From Wyeomyia smithii (lineage: Eukaryota; Arthropoda; Insecta; Diptera; Culicidae), in the NCBI RefSeq assembly GCF_029784165.1, contig NC_073695.1, positions 191,173,357 to 191,237,356 on the forward strand: DNA of 64,000 nt. Direction: 5' to 3'. A program made the translations under genes and the position numbers. The notes beneath the pieces are model-generated. The model saw only the letters and a program-made list of their open reading frames with translations, searched no databases and was not told where the DNA came from. Below, one piece after another: positions 1-11,799 of the stretch (positions are counted from its first letter, which is position 1; every line of letters begins with the position of its first letter).

Positions 1-128
1 TTCCTGAGTTCCAGTGTCCCGTTGGTGCTGGCACGATTCGATGATGACCTAATTTTTGGGCCGTGTCGAATCGCTTCCTCTTGCCTGGGCACCGTCATCC
101 GGTCCCGTGTTTCGGATACGCTTCGCAG
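1..128 (+). CDS. Candidate 3' end of an exon (unknown gene)
   Basis: Frame 1 is open from the window edge to a consensus 5' splice site, CAG|GTAAGG, at 128/129. It gives 42 codons plus 2 nt. The other two plus-strand frames hit stops early. The stretch is more GC-rich than the DNA after it, which fits an exon followed by an intron. I do not recognise the peptide, which begins FLSSSVPLVLARFDDD. The minus strand is also open here, so coding is not proven and this could be untranslated exon. No start codon or acceptor is visible because the exon enters from outside the window. Confidence 0.3.
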
Positions 129-1861
129 GTAAGGTAGCTAATTCGAAAAATGGCACACACAACTCGTGAGGTTGTTATTTCGCTCGTTGATAAATCTCCC
201 CGGCTTATCGGTTCTCTCGTACGATCCTTGGATTGCATTGTGTTGCAAACGTTCTTCCGCTATTGGTCGCTGCTGGTGACGGTTGGTCGGAAAATGTATA
301 GTAATTAGTAGCATGTACTTACAAAGCTGTCGCGAATGTTACCCAGATGCTAATTTTAGTTTAACTACATCATTCCGGTAGTTTTCATGATTAGTTTTTG
401 AAAAAAAAAAACTATAAAATTACTTCGCAGGTTAGTGACCTACTCTTGAAACGGTCATTAAAGTTTTTTCAAAGGAACAATAAAACTGACTCAAAACCAG
501 TTGAAAGTGAAGTAATACTATTTGCATTACCTCACTAAGTAAGAGCCACTCGATGAGCAGGTAACCTTGTGGCACTCTGTGTCTAAACGCAATAAACCCA
601 ATTAAACTTTGCCGTAACTTGTAATGTTACAAGTTGACGTTGTTATGAAATCTAGTTAGACAAGTATTGGCATAAATTAAAACAAGTCTATACAGTTCCC
701 GTTTAAACTAATTTACTAGTAGCCGAACAAATGCTAGAATAATTGGATTTTTAAAATAAAGCATAAATTATAGTAAATATCGCCAAGAGTTGCTTTGTAG
801 TAGTATTCCAATGTGAACTACGTAAGTGTGAGGTAGCTAATTATCATTGTTGCTTTTCGCAATGTTATAATAGCTTGTCTGTCATCAAAAAGGCTTGTAT
901 TAATTCCTGAACTAACTACCTTTAAAGCACAAAGCCACTGGCAACCATTTGTCGGTTCAAAAGTTAATAGTTGGCGAACACACTAACGAAACCCCATCAT
1001 TAACTCGCACTTGTTTGTGGAATTTTGCGCAAAGCCTCAGTCACGCAATCCTTTGAACCTGTAGCCACAAAAGCCACATGCTGTCACGCATCCGGGCAAT
1101 TCCTTTAGCTTGAAGCTAAAAGTGTGATTAGAATCAGTCATTTCTTTTAACAAACTAACGATCGGAAGTGGCATTTTGCCGCACCAGCATTATCCACTGC
1201 AATTGTGTCATTACATTGTATGGTACACGAATTTGCATTGCGAAAAATAATTGAACAAAAAATGTTCCGCACTAATGCCACCAAAACTAGCAGAGGTTAC
1301 GGAGAGAAACCCAAATTTTAACAAATTATGGACCTTTCAGATTCCAGCATACGATATGACACAGTGTAGCGCAGCTGGTTAATTGAAACGGCTTGGGCGA
1401 AACAGGATGTAACAATTACCAAAATTTACCACAGAATAGCCACTACTGAATGTCCAGTTGGCTTCAACTAGCCACAAGAACAACGACATTCAATATAAGC
1501 AGCAATTTTGATAAAAACAGGTATTCAAAACAAAATCGATAGACTTTGAGATTAATTGAATCGCAGCAATATTAATTACCCTCACTGAGAAACCGATGAC
1601 ACGCAGCACGCGATGAATTAGTCCGTATAACGGACTAGCGAAGTACAGTGCCCTTGGCAGGTATTTTTATGGGTAGTGACAAAAATTTATGACCGGCGCA
1701 ATCGAGAGGAAGGTTGACTTCTGCACGGGTGGGACAGAGAAAGGCATCCTGCCGCATTGTGGCGAGTTTTGGCGATGCATGCGCACGTAATTAAATGAGC
1801 TTTTTATGGGCGAATCTTGCGGAGGAAGCAAGGTCATCACCAAAATGGCCAGATTACGCAC
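129..1861. other. AT-rich non-coding stretch
   Basis: I see no convincing gene, RNA or transposon end here. If the exon ending at 128 is real, this is the start of its downstream intron. Short open frames are scattered and lack any recognisable domain. Confidence 0.4.
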
Positions 1862-1866
1862 GAGTG

Positions 1867-2733
1867 CACAGTGTTTTATTTTGCTGATTTCGTGCGAAAA
1901 ATTAATAGCGTCTTCAAATTTGATTTTAGTGATATACTTTATTCGGAAAAGTTTTTATGTTTTTTATTGTGCTTCTTTTAAAATATACGGTTTAGTGATT
2001 AATTCACCTAGAAGTGATATGGAAAATTTATTTTTTCAGGACAGTGAGATAGACAGTTAGTGTCTGCAGAAAAGTTGTGGCAAATGGTTTCACTAGCAAC
2101 TTTGTCGAAGGTGTCGGATTTCTATCTCTTATGTTAAAAAAGATATAAAAAGTTTTATATGCAAAGTTCACTCAAATCATAATTTTAAATATAACTTTTT
2201 TCCTGGATTTTCTACATATTTTATACCTTCTGCAAAATTATTAACCATACAGAAATACACCTTTTTGCTGAACATTTTATCTAGCTATGGTTCAAAATAA
2301 AAAAGTTACTCAACCTTTAACGGTTTTTCAAGGGTTAGTTTAACTTTAAATTACTCAGCCGTACGCAAAAATACGCAAATAACTTTATGATTTTCTGAAA
2401 GCATGTCTATTCTACTTCTAGAAGAATATAAAATCATTTGTCTAATAGAGTCTTTTTGATTGTTTCAATGAAAAAAATCTTTTGCATGAAAATTCTGACT
2501 TTATCAAGTAACTTTTTTATTTCTAAATGTAGCGTTTTACAATATTCAGCAAAAATATAAATCCAATAAAATCGCGTAATTTTCTAGAAGGTCATAAACA
2601 TATAGAAAATCATGGGAAAGAGTTATAACAAAAAACATGAATTTTCGGTCAAGGTTCAACGCATGACATCATCTAAAGTGAATCATAAATCGTATTTTTT
2701 CAGTTTATTCTTCGTTTTCTTTTCTACTGTCTT
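1867..2733 (+). repeat. Left arm of the 2.1 kb inverted-repeat element
   Basis: It matches the reverse complement of 3088-3955 along its whole length, with scattered substitutions and small indels. The arm is AT-rich and contains no recognised gene. Confidence 0.85.
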
Positions 2734-3087
2734 GTTTGAATTGAACGAGAAGAGTTTGAGCATCTTCTGACAACTCTTTCGTATTAAGTTTTGGCCAACC
2801 TCGAGCTTCCGTCTTCATTGGATCCGAAGAAACCAGCAACCAGTGCATGAGATCCTCATTCGCACTCTTTCTAGATATTTTTCGGGTGTGGTATTCTCGA
2901 TATCTGTTAATTAAAAAATAAATCACCGAATGGATTAAGAACTTGAGTGAATGTTTACCGTTTCCACTCTTCATTTTTTGCCTCTTGTGCTTCCTCCGAC
3001 AGCTGTCCAATAGGGACCAAAAAGTGTTCGATAACCGCCGATCCGTGCATAAATACTTTATGCACGCTCGACGGTAGATAGTACCAA

Positions 3088-3955
3088 GGACAGTGGAGAA
3101 GAAAACGAAGAATAAACTGAAAAAATACGATTTTTGATTCACTTTAGATGATGTCATGCGTTGAACTTTGACCAAAAATTCATATTTTTTGTTATAACTC
3201 TTTCCCATGATTTTCTATATTTTTATGACCTTCTAGAAAATTACGCGATTTTATTGGATTTATATTTTTGCTGAATATTGTAAAACGCTATATTTAGAAA
3301 TAAAGAAGTTATTTGATAAAGTCAAAATTTTCATGCAAAAGATTTTTTTCATTGAAACAATCGAAAAGACTCTATTAGACAAATGATTTTATATTCTTTT
3401 AGAAGTAGAATAGACATGCTTTCAGAAAATCATAAAGTTATCTGCGTATTTTTGCGTACGGCTGAGTAATTTAAAGTTAAACTAACCCTTGAAAAACCGT
3501 TAAAGGTTGAGTAACTTTTTTATTTTGAACCATAGCTGTATCAAATGTTCAGTAAAAAGGTGTATTTCTGTATGGTTAATAATTTTGCAGAAGGTATAAA
3601 ATATGTAGAAAATCCAGGAAAAAAGTTATATTTAAAATTATGATTTGGGTAAACTTTGCATATAAAACTTTTTATATCTTTTTTAACATAAGAGATATAA
3701 ATCCGACACTTTCGACAAAATTGCTAATGAAACCATTTGCCACAACTTTTTTGAAGACACTAGCTGTCTGTATCTCACTGTCCTGAAAAAATAAATTTTC
3801 CATATCACTTCTAGGTGAATTAATCACTAAATCGTACATTTTAAAAGAAGCACAATAAAAAACATAAAAACTTTTCCGAATAAAGTATATCACTAAAATC
3901 AAATTTGAAGACGCTATTAATTTTTCGCACGAAATCAGCAAAATAAAACACTGTG
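3088..3955 (-). repeat. Right arm of the 2.1 kb inverted-repeat element
   Basis: Inverted copy of 1867-2733. It ends in CACTGTG at 3955, immediately followed by the right copy of the GAGTG target duplication. Confidence 0.85.
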
Positions 3956-4215
3956 GAGTGTAGCCAGTTCATACGCTTTTACGACGAGGTATTTTATATA
4001 CAGAGAAATATTAGTTGAAGTAAAGCTTCGATCATTTTAATTTATCTTGTAGCGTAGTTTAAATATATTCATTTGTCATTATATAATATGTTTTTTTTTT
4101 CTCATAGGGTATGAATTACACATTGGAAGAGTTTCTAATTGGAAACCAGTTATTCCGAAAATGCATCTCAAATTTTGACTACCTGTAAATTTACAACCAT
4201 TCCGTTCAAAATAAA

Positions 4216-4236
4216 CATCACAAACAGAACACACCG
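4216..4236 (+). promoter_or_regulatory. Proximal sequence element of U1 copy 1
   Basis: The block beginning CATCACAAACAGAACACACC starts exactly 59 nt before the U1 start. Similar sequence (consensus about YATCACWAAYRRAACA) lies at -59 in the other two U1 genes, although most of the intervening 38 nt differ. Insect snRNA genes are driven from a PSEA near -60, so this is the expected core promoter. The assignment rests on conserved spacing. Confidence 0.65.
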
Positions 4237-4274
4237 ACTATCGAGGTCCCAAGCTTGCTCATCGACGAACAGGC

Positions 4275-4438
4275 ATACTTACCTGGCATAGGGGTTACCG
4301 TGATCAGCAAGGCGGTTCCCCCAGGGCGAGACTCTTCCATTGCACTTCGGTTGGGTTGACCCCTGCGATTATCCCTCATGTGGATAACTCGTATGTGTAA
4401 TTTTTGGTAGCCGGGACGTGCGTACGCGCACATCCCGA
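4275..4438 (+). ncRNA. U1: U1 snRNA, copy 1
   Basis: A 164 nt gene for the U1 spliceosomal RNA, which pairs with 5' splice sites. It begins with the splice-site-recognition sequence ATACTTACCTG. It contains the U1A-binding loop ATTGCACTTC, an Sm site TAATTTTTGG and a final GC-rich stem-loop ending CCCGA. The length equals that of Drosophila U1. The U1-70K loop reads GATCAGCAAG where the usual consensus is GATCANGAAG. The terminal stem has a C:A mismatch. It differs from each of the other two copies at three positions. With its promoter block at -59 it could be expressed, though a diverged U1 variant or recent pseudogene is possible. Confidence 0.93.
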
Positions 4439-5005
4439 TCAGTAGAGACAAAACAAATATCTTTGAAGTTATTCAACACTCCAATCAGTACATAGAACAT
4501 GGATTATTTTATGATAATTGCTCTGACTAAGTACTATGATCTAGATTCAACGTGACTTCTATTGGAAAATTTAAAAACGTCGTCCATATTTTGTTTGGTT
4601 CAAATGGAATCCCGTCATTTGTCGTCATCTGAATGGAAAAGCAGGAAACTGACAAAAAAAACAGTTTCGACAAATGATAACCTACTGACCATTACAAATA
4701 CTTACCTAATTTTAGTCACTGATTGATCTAACAAAGAAAATCCCTTATACATTGTACATCAGTCACAGTCGAGAGCACTTTCCGATAAAGAAAATATGTT
4801 ATTTATATGTACCAGTTCAAAGCTGCACACCGTTTACCAGCTGAGAATAGGTGTAAATAACTTCCAGCATATTTATTCGTACCTGTCCGCTGGCAGTGAT
4901 GATATCGGGTACAATCTGTGCAAGTATTAGAGATAGACTGTGCCAGTGCAAAATCCAGCCGGACGGCTTTCCGTTCGGTGCAAAAGAACAACGCTTTAAT
5001 AATTG
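4439..5005. other. Intergenic DNA
   Basis: No feature recognised between U1 copy 1 and the Jockey insertion. Two overlapping minus-strand frames (4803-5011) have no known domain. Confidence 0.4.
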
Positions 5006-7785
5006 TTGCATAATGTTTTTTATTTTTAAGGGGGGATTTGTTAGTAGCTTAAGTATTTATGATAAATATTAGTAAATAATGAGTATGTGTGTCCAATCAC
5101 AAATGGTGACTTCTCAACACTGTTAGAAATTTTTAATTTTAATTGTTAGGATTTGTTTGCTTTCGCAGTTAAGACTTATCATTCGTAGGGATTTAAACCT
5201 ACTTGTCAGAAAAGGGGAAGTAAACTTACAACTAACTTAATTGCTAACTTATTGGCTATAAAGAGAGCTTATCGTAGCAATTGAGGATTGCAACGATTTT
5301 TGTCGAAAATTGTTAATAATTTTATTTGACATAGCTTCTAATGGTTCAACACCAGTAAGTCTATGTAATTCGAGTGTACCAAACCAAGGAGGACGCTTCA
5401 AAATCATTTTCAGAGTTTTATTCTGAATCCTTTGGAGCGTTTTCTTCCTTGTTGAACAGCAACTTGACCAGATCGGTACAGCATAAAGCATTGCTGGTCT
5501 AAAAATTTGTTTGTAAATCAAAAGTTTGTTCTTTAAACAATGTTTAGAACTCCTGTTAATGAGAGGATATAAACATCTCGTATATTTGATGCACTTGGCT
5601 TGTATACTCTCAATGTGCTCTTTGAAAGTAAATTTTTTATCATAAATTAGTCCCAAGTACTTAACCTTGTCGGACCAACTTAAAATAACCCCATTCATCT
5701 TGACAACGTGATTATTGTTTGGTTTGAGGAAAGAAACCCTAGGCTTATGCGGAAAAATTATCATTTGAGTTTTAGAAGCATTGGGAGAGATTTTCCACTT
5801 TTGCAAGTAGGAAGAAAAAATATCTAAACTTTTCTGCAATCGACTGCATATGACACGAAGACTTTTTCCTTTTACGGAAATGCTTGTGTCATCGCAGAAC
5901 AATGACTTTGTGCATCCTGGAGGCAAATCAGGATGATCTGAAGTGAATATGTTGTACAGGACTGGACCCACGACTGAACCTTGAGTTACACCTGCTCTGA
6001 CAGGAAATCTATCAGATTTTGAATTCTGATAGACAACCTGCAGAGTTCGATCAGTAAGATAATTTTTTAAAATTTTAATTAGGAAAATTGGAAAATTAAA
6101 AGTTTGCAATTTCGTAATCAATCCTTTATGCCAAATACTATCGAATGCTTTTTCTATGTCTAAAAGAGCAGCTCCAGTGGAATAACCTTCAGATTTGTTA
6201 GCTCGTATCATATTAGTAACTCTGAGCAATTGATGAGTTGTGGGATGCCCATGGCGAAATCCAAACTGTTCATTTGCAAAAATTGAATTTTCGTTGATGT
6301 GTGACATCATTCTGTTCAGAATAATTCTCTCAAACAGTTTACTTATTGAAGAAAGCAAACTGATTGGTCGATAACTTGAAACTTCAGCTGGGTTCTTATC
6401 CGGTTTTAAAATTGGAGTAATTTTTGCATTTTTCCATAATTTGGGAAAATATGCAATTTTGAAGCAGCAAATGAAAATTTTCACTAAAAATTCCATTGTG
6501 CTCTTAGGGAGATGTTTGATTAGTATATTAAACATTCCATCGTCACCAGGTGCTTTCATATTTTTGAAATTTTTAATAATTGATTTAATCTCATTCAAGT
6601 TAGTTTCAATTATTTCTGCAGGTAAAAAATTCTAGGAAGAAATTAAATCAAATTGACGTGTGACTTCATTTTCGATTGGACTCACAAAATTTAAATTTGA
6701 GTTATGAACACTCTCAAACTGCTGAGCAAGTCTCTGAGCCTTTTGTTCATTGGATACAAGAAAACGTTCACCATCTTTTAAAACTGGAATAGGCTTTGAA
6801 GGTTTCTTAAGAATCTTCGACAGCTTCCAAAAAGGTTTTGAATATGGTTTCAATTTTTCAACTTTAGTCTCAAAATTTTGATTTCTCAGAAGAGTTAATC
6901 TATGTTTAATCTCTTTCTGTAAATCTTTATAAATAGTTTTGAAAACAGGGTCACGAGAACGTTGATATTGACGTCTGCGGACATTTTTCAAACGAATTAG
7001 AAGTTGAAGATTTTCGTCAATTATTGGTGAATCAAATTTCACTTGAGCCTTTGGAACAGAATAATTCCTAGCATCAACAATTGCACATTTTAATGCTTCC
7101 AAAGCGGAATCAATATTCACTTGGTTTTGCAAATCAAGCTCATTATTGAAATTTCTCTCAATATGAGTTTTGTATCTTTCCCAATAAGCCTTGTTATAAT
7201 TAAAAACAGAGCTCATAGGGTTTAAAACTGATTCATGTGAAAAAGAAAAAGTTATTGGAAGATGGTCAGAATCAAAGTCAGCATGTGTGATCAAATCACT
7301 ACATACATGACTTTGATCTGTAAGCACCAAATCAATAGTTGAAGGGTTTCTTACAGAAGAAAAGCATGTAGGACTATTCGGAGACAAAATAGAATAGTAT
7401 CCTGAAGAACAATCATTGAATAAAATTTTGCCATTGGAATTACTTTGAGAATTATTCCATGAACGATGTTTAGCGTTAAAATCGCCGATTATAAAAAATT
7501 TCGAACGATTTCTGGTGAGTTTTTGTAAATCACCTTTAAAATAATTTTTGTGCTCGCGTGTGTATTGAAATCGTTAATATGCTGCGGCAATAAATAAAAT
7601 CCCATGTTCAGTTTGAACTTCAATTCGCAAAGTTTCAATAACTTTCGTCTCAAGGTGGGGAAGAGCACGATGTTTGGTTCGGCGATGAATAACAATTGCA
7701 ACTCCACCGCCGGAACCCTGAATCCTATCATATCTATGAACCACGTAATTGGGATTATATTTTAATTTTATATTGCATAATGTTT
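5006..7785 (-). mobile_element. 5'-truncated Jockey-clade (Juan-like) non-LTR retrotransposon with target duplication
   Basis: A minus-strand insertion of about 2.75 kb bounded by a perfect 13 bp direct repeat, TTGCATAATGTTT, at 5006-5018 and 7773-7785. A T-rich run follows the left repeat, which is the A-rich 3' tail read on the plus strand. The right boundary falls inside the endonuclease coding region, showing classic 5' truncation during target-primed reverse transcription. The clean target duplication suggests a fairly recent insertion. Clade assignment rests on the reverse transcriptase; the Juan label is a resemblance only. Confidence 0.9.
5249..7772 (-). pseudogene. Jockey-like endonuclease/reverse transcriptase, truncated and broken
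   Basis: Remains of ORF2, which would nick target DNA and reverse-transcribe the element RNA. Reading leftward from 7772, the APE-type endonuclease shows a GGGVAI segment, then IIGDFNAKHRSW and SDHLPITFS. The reverse transcriptase (5249-6598) has LLDIEKAFDSIW at residues 145-156, GVTQGSVVGPVLYNIF at 203-218 and FCDDTSI at 234-240, with both catalytic aspartates. Lesions are loss of the N-terminus, a stop and frameshift in the endonuclease near 7490-7590, and a single in-frame TAG near 6630. The reading frame is otherwise unchanged from 7387 to 5249, so decay is mild. Confidence 0.88.
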
Positions 7786-8679
7786 AATTATGCAAATCGC
7801 TAATTGTCTTCCAAATGGCTCACTAGAACGATGAATACTTCCCATTCATGGGATCAGTGTAAACAAGGTGGCGCTACAGTCCATCCGTACCTAATTGAAA
7901 GAGATAGTAGGATGTGTTAGAGATATTAGAAATTATTCATCGTTGGTTTTCTAATCTGCTTCACGTACTGCTACACCAAAACAAGAAGGAGAATTGGACA
8001 AAAATCGCATTGCAATCAATAGCCATACCATTGATGCAAATTAGTCAAAATTCTAGAATTTTAATTTTCAATTTAGGCTTTTTATCTGAATATTAACACT
8101 ACCAACCTAAACAATAACATCTTGCTTTTTAACAGCCTGTCAGGTGGGTCATGAACTCGAACGATAAGTATGCGCACGGATGGGGTGTTTTTAATCATTC
8201 CTCTTCTTCGGTGGGAATTAAGAAATAACCGGGCAATTTAAATGACAATAAGAGATAGTTATTAGGGCGCACTCGGTCAAAAATTCAATGACTGAGAAAT
8301 AAATCAACATTATTACAGTTGCAGTTCACATGAAAGCTGAAAAACCTGGTGCTACTAAATTTCTTGAAGGCAGGATTAGCAATGACTAATTAGAAATTGA
8401 TCAATATGCAGCCAGATACAAAAAAATATTGAAGCACTGACTAATAATAAAACTGTGTCTCATTTTCATAAAGAGTTGTAAATTCGAAAAATATATCAAA
8501 AGAAAAATAAATTAAAAACAAGCTCCTAAACTGATAAATAACCAACAGGACTTATGAAAAATTGAAAGCGTGTAGATTACGAACATTTGGAAAGCATTCA
8601 TGAAAAGAAATGGAGAAAAGTTATCAAGGGATGATATTTAAGGAATTGTCCGGAAGTTCACTTAAAAATATTGAAAACA
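7786..8679. other. AT-rich non-coding stretch
   Basis: No supported feature. The short frame at 7914-8096 has no recognisable content. Confidence 0.35.
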
Positions 8680-8900
8680 TTGAATTTAAGATCCTATGCT
8701 ACGAAAAATTGATTTTGAAAACAAAAAGCGATTTTGAAAAACAATAATATCAGAGTTCTCTCAACTTAGAATTTTTAGATGGACAATTCAGTTGACTAAA
8801 ACTGTTCTGATCATTTTGAAATTGGCACTCTCAAGAAGAAAAAAAATAGAATAGTGACATCCAAGACACGACCGCATGGTTGACGTAGGACTACGATAGT
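8680..8900. repeat. Dispersed repeat family A, copy 1
   Basis: Contains a run like ATTGATTTTGAAAACAAAAA followed by a segment resembling TTTTTAGATGGACAATTCAG. Related sequence recurs at 11800-11960 and 40790-41040. It is followed at 8867-8900 by the CACGACCGCATGGTTGACGT motif seen at many places in this window. Family unknown. Confidence 0.5.
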
Positions 8901-9409
8901 TTTATGTTTTATTTTGAGACTACGTATTTTGATTATGATGATGATTTTGCTCTGCAAGAAAAAAAAACTTCTTTAACATTTATGAATACCTTTCATCCTA
9001 ATATAGTCAATTTTCTTCAATCCGCGAAAAGGCGACCTTCTAAACAGATCTTAATTAACTAGACTTAGTAGGAAGTAAATTTCCTTCTATATTTAATTGG
9101 CTCACTTACCGATTCCAAAGCAGCATCATTGTTAGATTTGACTGCCTATATCTCACAACTGCCAAGCAAAGATGTCACATAAAAAATGATCCTTGAATTT
9201 CATGAACATGTCAACATTAATTGCATTCAATTCAGGTCGATTTAAACATTTTATCAGTAAGCAGAATCAGAAAAAGTAGGAGGGTGGTATTCAAGACACG
9301 ACCGCATGACGTTGACTACCGTATTCTTAAAAAAAAAAAAAATATTCCATTGAAGCAAATAGTAGAGGGAATTGCAACGCTTCTTTTACAAAACTTCTGT
9401 AACAAAATT

Positions 9410-9590
9410 TCGAGGCTCCAAAAGGTACCAGTTTCCGATTATTCTCGTCCAGAATTCCAGCCATTATAGTATTTTGCAGTAGCCATTTATTACTAACAGC
9501 CACCAGCATAACGGGTGAAACCGGCACGAGATGACCGGTACTATTTTGTCTTTCCTCCTTTCAGCTGCTAACACCTAGCGCTGTCGTGAA
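9410..9590 (-). pseudogene. Histone H2A relic, tandem copy 1
   Basis: On the minus strand the frame starting at 9527 reads PVSPVMLVAVSNKWLLQ and then MAGILDENNRKL. This matches the H2A segments PVYLAAVMEY and LAGNAARDNKK in the right order and spacing, though most residues have changed. A decayed 3' stem-loop, GGTACC-TTTT-GGAGCC, lies at 9414-9429. It is the first of three tandem copies, and the much better preserved H2A relic at 27590-27694 makes the assignment more credible. Not functional. Confidence 0.5.
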
Positions 9591-9681
9591 ATTAACATCA
9601 ACATAAACATGCATTTTTCCGCTAGCAACAGCAATTGTAAAACATAAAATTCAACTAACCGCTTCTATTATAAAACTGCTA

Positions 9682-9850
9682 GGCACCAAAAGGTGCCAGT
9701 TGCCGATTTCTTGTTTACTGGTTTCCGTCCAGAATTCCAGCCATTTTAGTATTTTGCAGTAGCCACCAGCATCACGGGTCAAACCGGCACGTGATGACCG
9801 GTACTATTTTGTTTTTCCTCCATTTAGCTGCTAACACCGAGCGTCCGTAT
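9682..9850 (-). pseudogene. Histone H2A relic, tandem copy 2
   Basis: It shares GTCCAGAATTCCAGCC, TTTTGCAGTAGCCA and CACCAGCAT with copies 1 and 3. It carries a perfect 6 bp stem with a TTTT loop, GGCACC-TTTT-GGTGCC on the minus strand, at 9682-9697. That geometry matches histone mRNA 3' stem-loops (6 bp stem, 4 nt loop), although the usual loop is TTTC. The frame is broken. Confidence 0.45.
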
Positions 9851-10118
9851 GTACCCGGTACGGTTTAATAATGAAACTGATGGGGTGAAATGTTCGAACG
9901 ATACGTTTTATACCAAGGCTTCGTCAGATAATTAGAAAAAGGGATGGGCTACATAGATGATGGAATGGTAGAGACAAATGTTTCTTGAAAGCTGCGCCGG
10001 CCGCTGTCGTAATATTAACACCAACACAAACATGCATTTTTGCAAGGTTTTTTTCCGCTAGCAGCAGCATTTGGTAAAACAGAAAATTCAATTAGCCGCT
10101 TCTGTACCAAAATTTCGA

Positions 10119-10290
10119 GGCACCAAAAGGTGCCAGTTGCCGATTATAGTTTCCTGGTTAGTCCGTCCAGAATTCCAGCCATTTAAGTGTTTTGCAGTAG
10201 CCATTTACTACTAAAGCCACCAGCATTACGGGTGAAACCGGCACGAGATGACCGGTACTATTTTGTATTTCCTCCTTTCAGCTGCTATCA
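10119..10290 (-). pseudogene. Histone H2A relic, tandem copy 3
   Basis: The best N-terminal match of the three. On the minus strand a frame near 10230-10280 reads RSSRAGFTR, against H2A RSNRAGLQF. PVMLVA-like and MAGI-like segments follow after a deletion. The 3' stem-loop GGCACC-TTTT-GGTGCC at 10119-10134 is perfect. Upstream on the minus strand (about 10500-10515) is an AGCCAATCAC box of the kind found in histone promoters. Confidence 0.48.
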
Positions 10291-10560
10291 CTCAGCGTCC
10301 GCATGTCACTGGTGCGGTTTTGGAATCAGAATGATGGGGCGCCGGCCGCTGTCGTAAAATTAACACCAACAAAAAGATGCATATTTGCAAGGTTTTTTCC
10401 GCTAGCAGCAGCATAAACATCGGAAACAGAAAGTGACAACAACAATAACAACAAAGTCAGATCGATTGTATCCGTTAGTGTCGACTGTGCTTGGGAAGAA
10501 AGGTAGTGATTGGCTGCGCGGTATGATTTAGACAATCGATATTAATTACCAATTTTTCAA

Positions 10561-11092
10561 TAGTGTATCTCAAACAATAGTTTGTTTTTGTTACATAAAT
10601 TTAACCGTAAAAGAATTTCTGATCGATTGATGCCAAAACCTCGAAAACCTGATAATAGATGACTGCAAAATAAGCGCTCAAAACCTGACCACTTTTCTCT
10701 GGTTTTCCCTGGTTGAATTACTAGATTTTCAAATTCAGGGGCCTAACTTCGATATAGACGTTAGTCAACGTCAAAAAAATTAATCAGTTTTAACGAATTT
10801 TATTTGAATAATGCAGCAACATATATATGAAAACCATTACGGTTACAGTTTATATGCCATTTACTCGTCACGGTCACCAAAACGGGCAAAGGGGAAGCGA
10901 GCATGATTTTTAACACTACTATTAACTAGGTTAGTGTTGAAAAGATATTTGAACTATTATATCAAATCTTTCGCAATTTTTTCGTGTTTATGCAAAAAAC
11001 TCATTTTCGAAAAAATGGTCTTTAAACCACCCTGTTCCGCAATGGTTCATATGACTCAGTGCAGTACTGTTGCCTGTGCCAGCATGTTTTCC
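10561..11092. other. AT-rich non-coding stretch
   Basis: No supported feature. Confidence 0.35.
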
Positions 11093-11334
11093 ATCAAGAC
11101 AAAGCAAAGCAAAGCCTTGGTGCTACATTCCGATTCGGAACTTGACCTTCTGTTTATTTATACACAGACTTCGCAGCCGACTGTTTAGTGTACAGGACAA
11201 TTGCGGGGCTAGCGCTATGATCCTACTGACATTAACAGTCTCTCCCGAGCCGAGACTCGAACCTACGACGACTGGCTTGTTGGGCCAGCATCGTACCTCG
11301 AGACTCGAGATTGATTTTGATTTCTATCAAGACA
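11093..11334 (-). mobile_element. tRNA-derived SINE (Feilai-like), copy 1
   Basis: A minus-strand insertion of about 224 bp (11102-11325) flanked by the 9 bp duplication ATCAAGACA at 11093-11101 and 11326-11334. It carries the pol III B box GGTTCGAGTC inside a tRNA-like region with an anticodon-type arm, and ends in CTTTG repeats on its 3' side. It is about 90% identical to the copy at 34277-34505. Feilai is the tRNA-related SINE known from Aedes aegypti; the name here is by resemblance. Confidence 0.85.
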
Positions 11335-11799
11335 TCAGTTTTAAGAACATTCTAACAGCAGATGGGTAAACTGTCTGACAAAGAAAGTTGTTACGAACTT
11401 TCCGAAAAAGCTTCTCCTTCAAGACATCAAAGTAGTCTAGGCTCGTGGAAGCAAACATTTGTTTATTTATTGGGACGGGGAGATTCTGTCCTTTTTTGCC
11501 ACTAATATAGAGGATTTCACAGCAAGAAGTTGGTAACTACTCATGAAGTCTGTGCCAGGCGTGCTCGCATGTGGTTGGTACATTGTTCGTGGAAATTTGA
11601 CCTTAAAACGTTTGTGATCCACCAAGTGGTTACATCAGCATTACCATTACCTTGGTTTTAGTTCCCGCAGGATGTTTCTCAATATAGTGCGGTAAGACGT
11701 AGCTCTACGTCAAAAACGTTCTCCACCGAGAACTTTTCATGTCCAACATTTTTCAAGTTTGCTGTTTTTGAACGCCCATGCATCTAAGGTTGTACGGTA
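11335..11799. other. Non-coding DNA with one recurrent palindromic motif
   Basis: Only the GACGTAGCTCTACGTC palindrome near 11695-11710 stands out; it belongs to the recurrent motif described in the findings. Confidence 0.4.

Larger units (their letters stand above)
1867..3955. mobile_element. Long-inverted-repeat (foldback) DNA transposon, Transib/RAG-like ends
   Basis: A 2,089 bp element with two near-identical inverted arms of about 867 bp (1867-2733 and 3088-3955) around a 354 bp centre. Both ends read CACAGTG, and a 5 bp target duplication GAGTG flanks it (1862-1866 and 3956-3960). Each heptamer is followed by 23 nt and then an A-rich nonamer (AAAAATTAA). A CACWRTG-type terminus with a 5 bp duplication is the known signature of the Transib superfamily, relatives of RAG1; placement there is inference. 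No transposase is encoded. The longest frame (2705-3208, minus) crosses the centre and one arm and resembles nothing I know, so the element is probably non-autonomous. Confidence 0.8.
9410..10540 (-). repeat. Three-unit tandem repeat containing the H2A relics
   Basis: Unit stem-loops at 9414, 9682 and 10119 give periods of 268 and 437 bp. The units share CGCCGGCCGCTGTCGT, CCGCTAGCAGCAGCAT and an ACCGGCACGAGATGACCGGT palindrome besides the H2A-like stretch. Unequal deletion explains the differing periods. Confidence 0.75.

Noticed and set aside
2705..3208. 167-codon frame as the transposase of the inverted-repeat element
   Set aside because: Half of it is arm sequence and no catalytic motif is visible, so I do not call a transposase.
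4218..4451. Minus-strand frame over U1 copy 1 (with a similar one over copy 3)
   Set aside because: The shared peptide is only the antisense of the U1 RNA.
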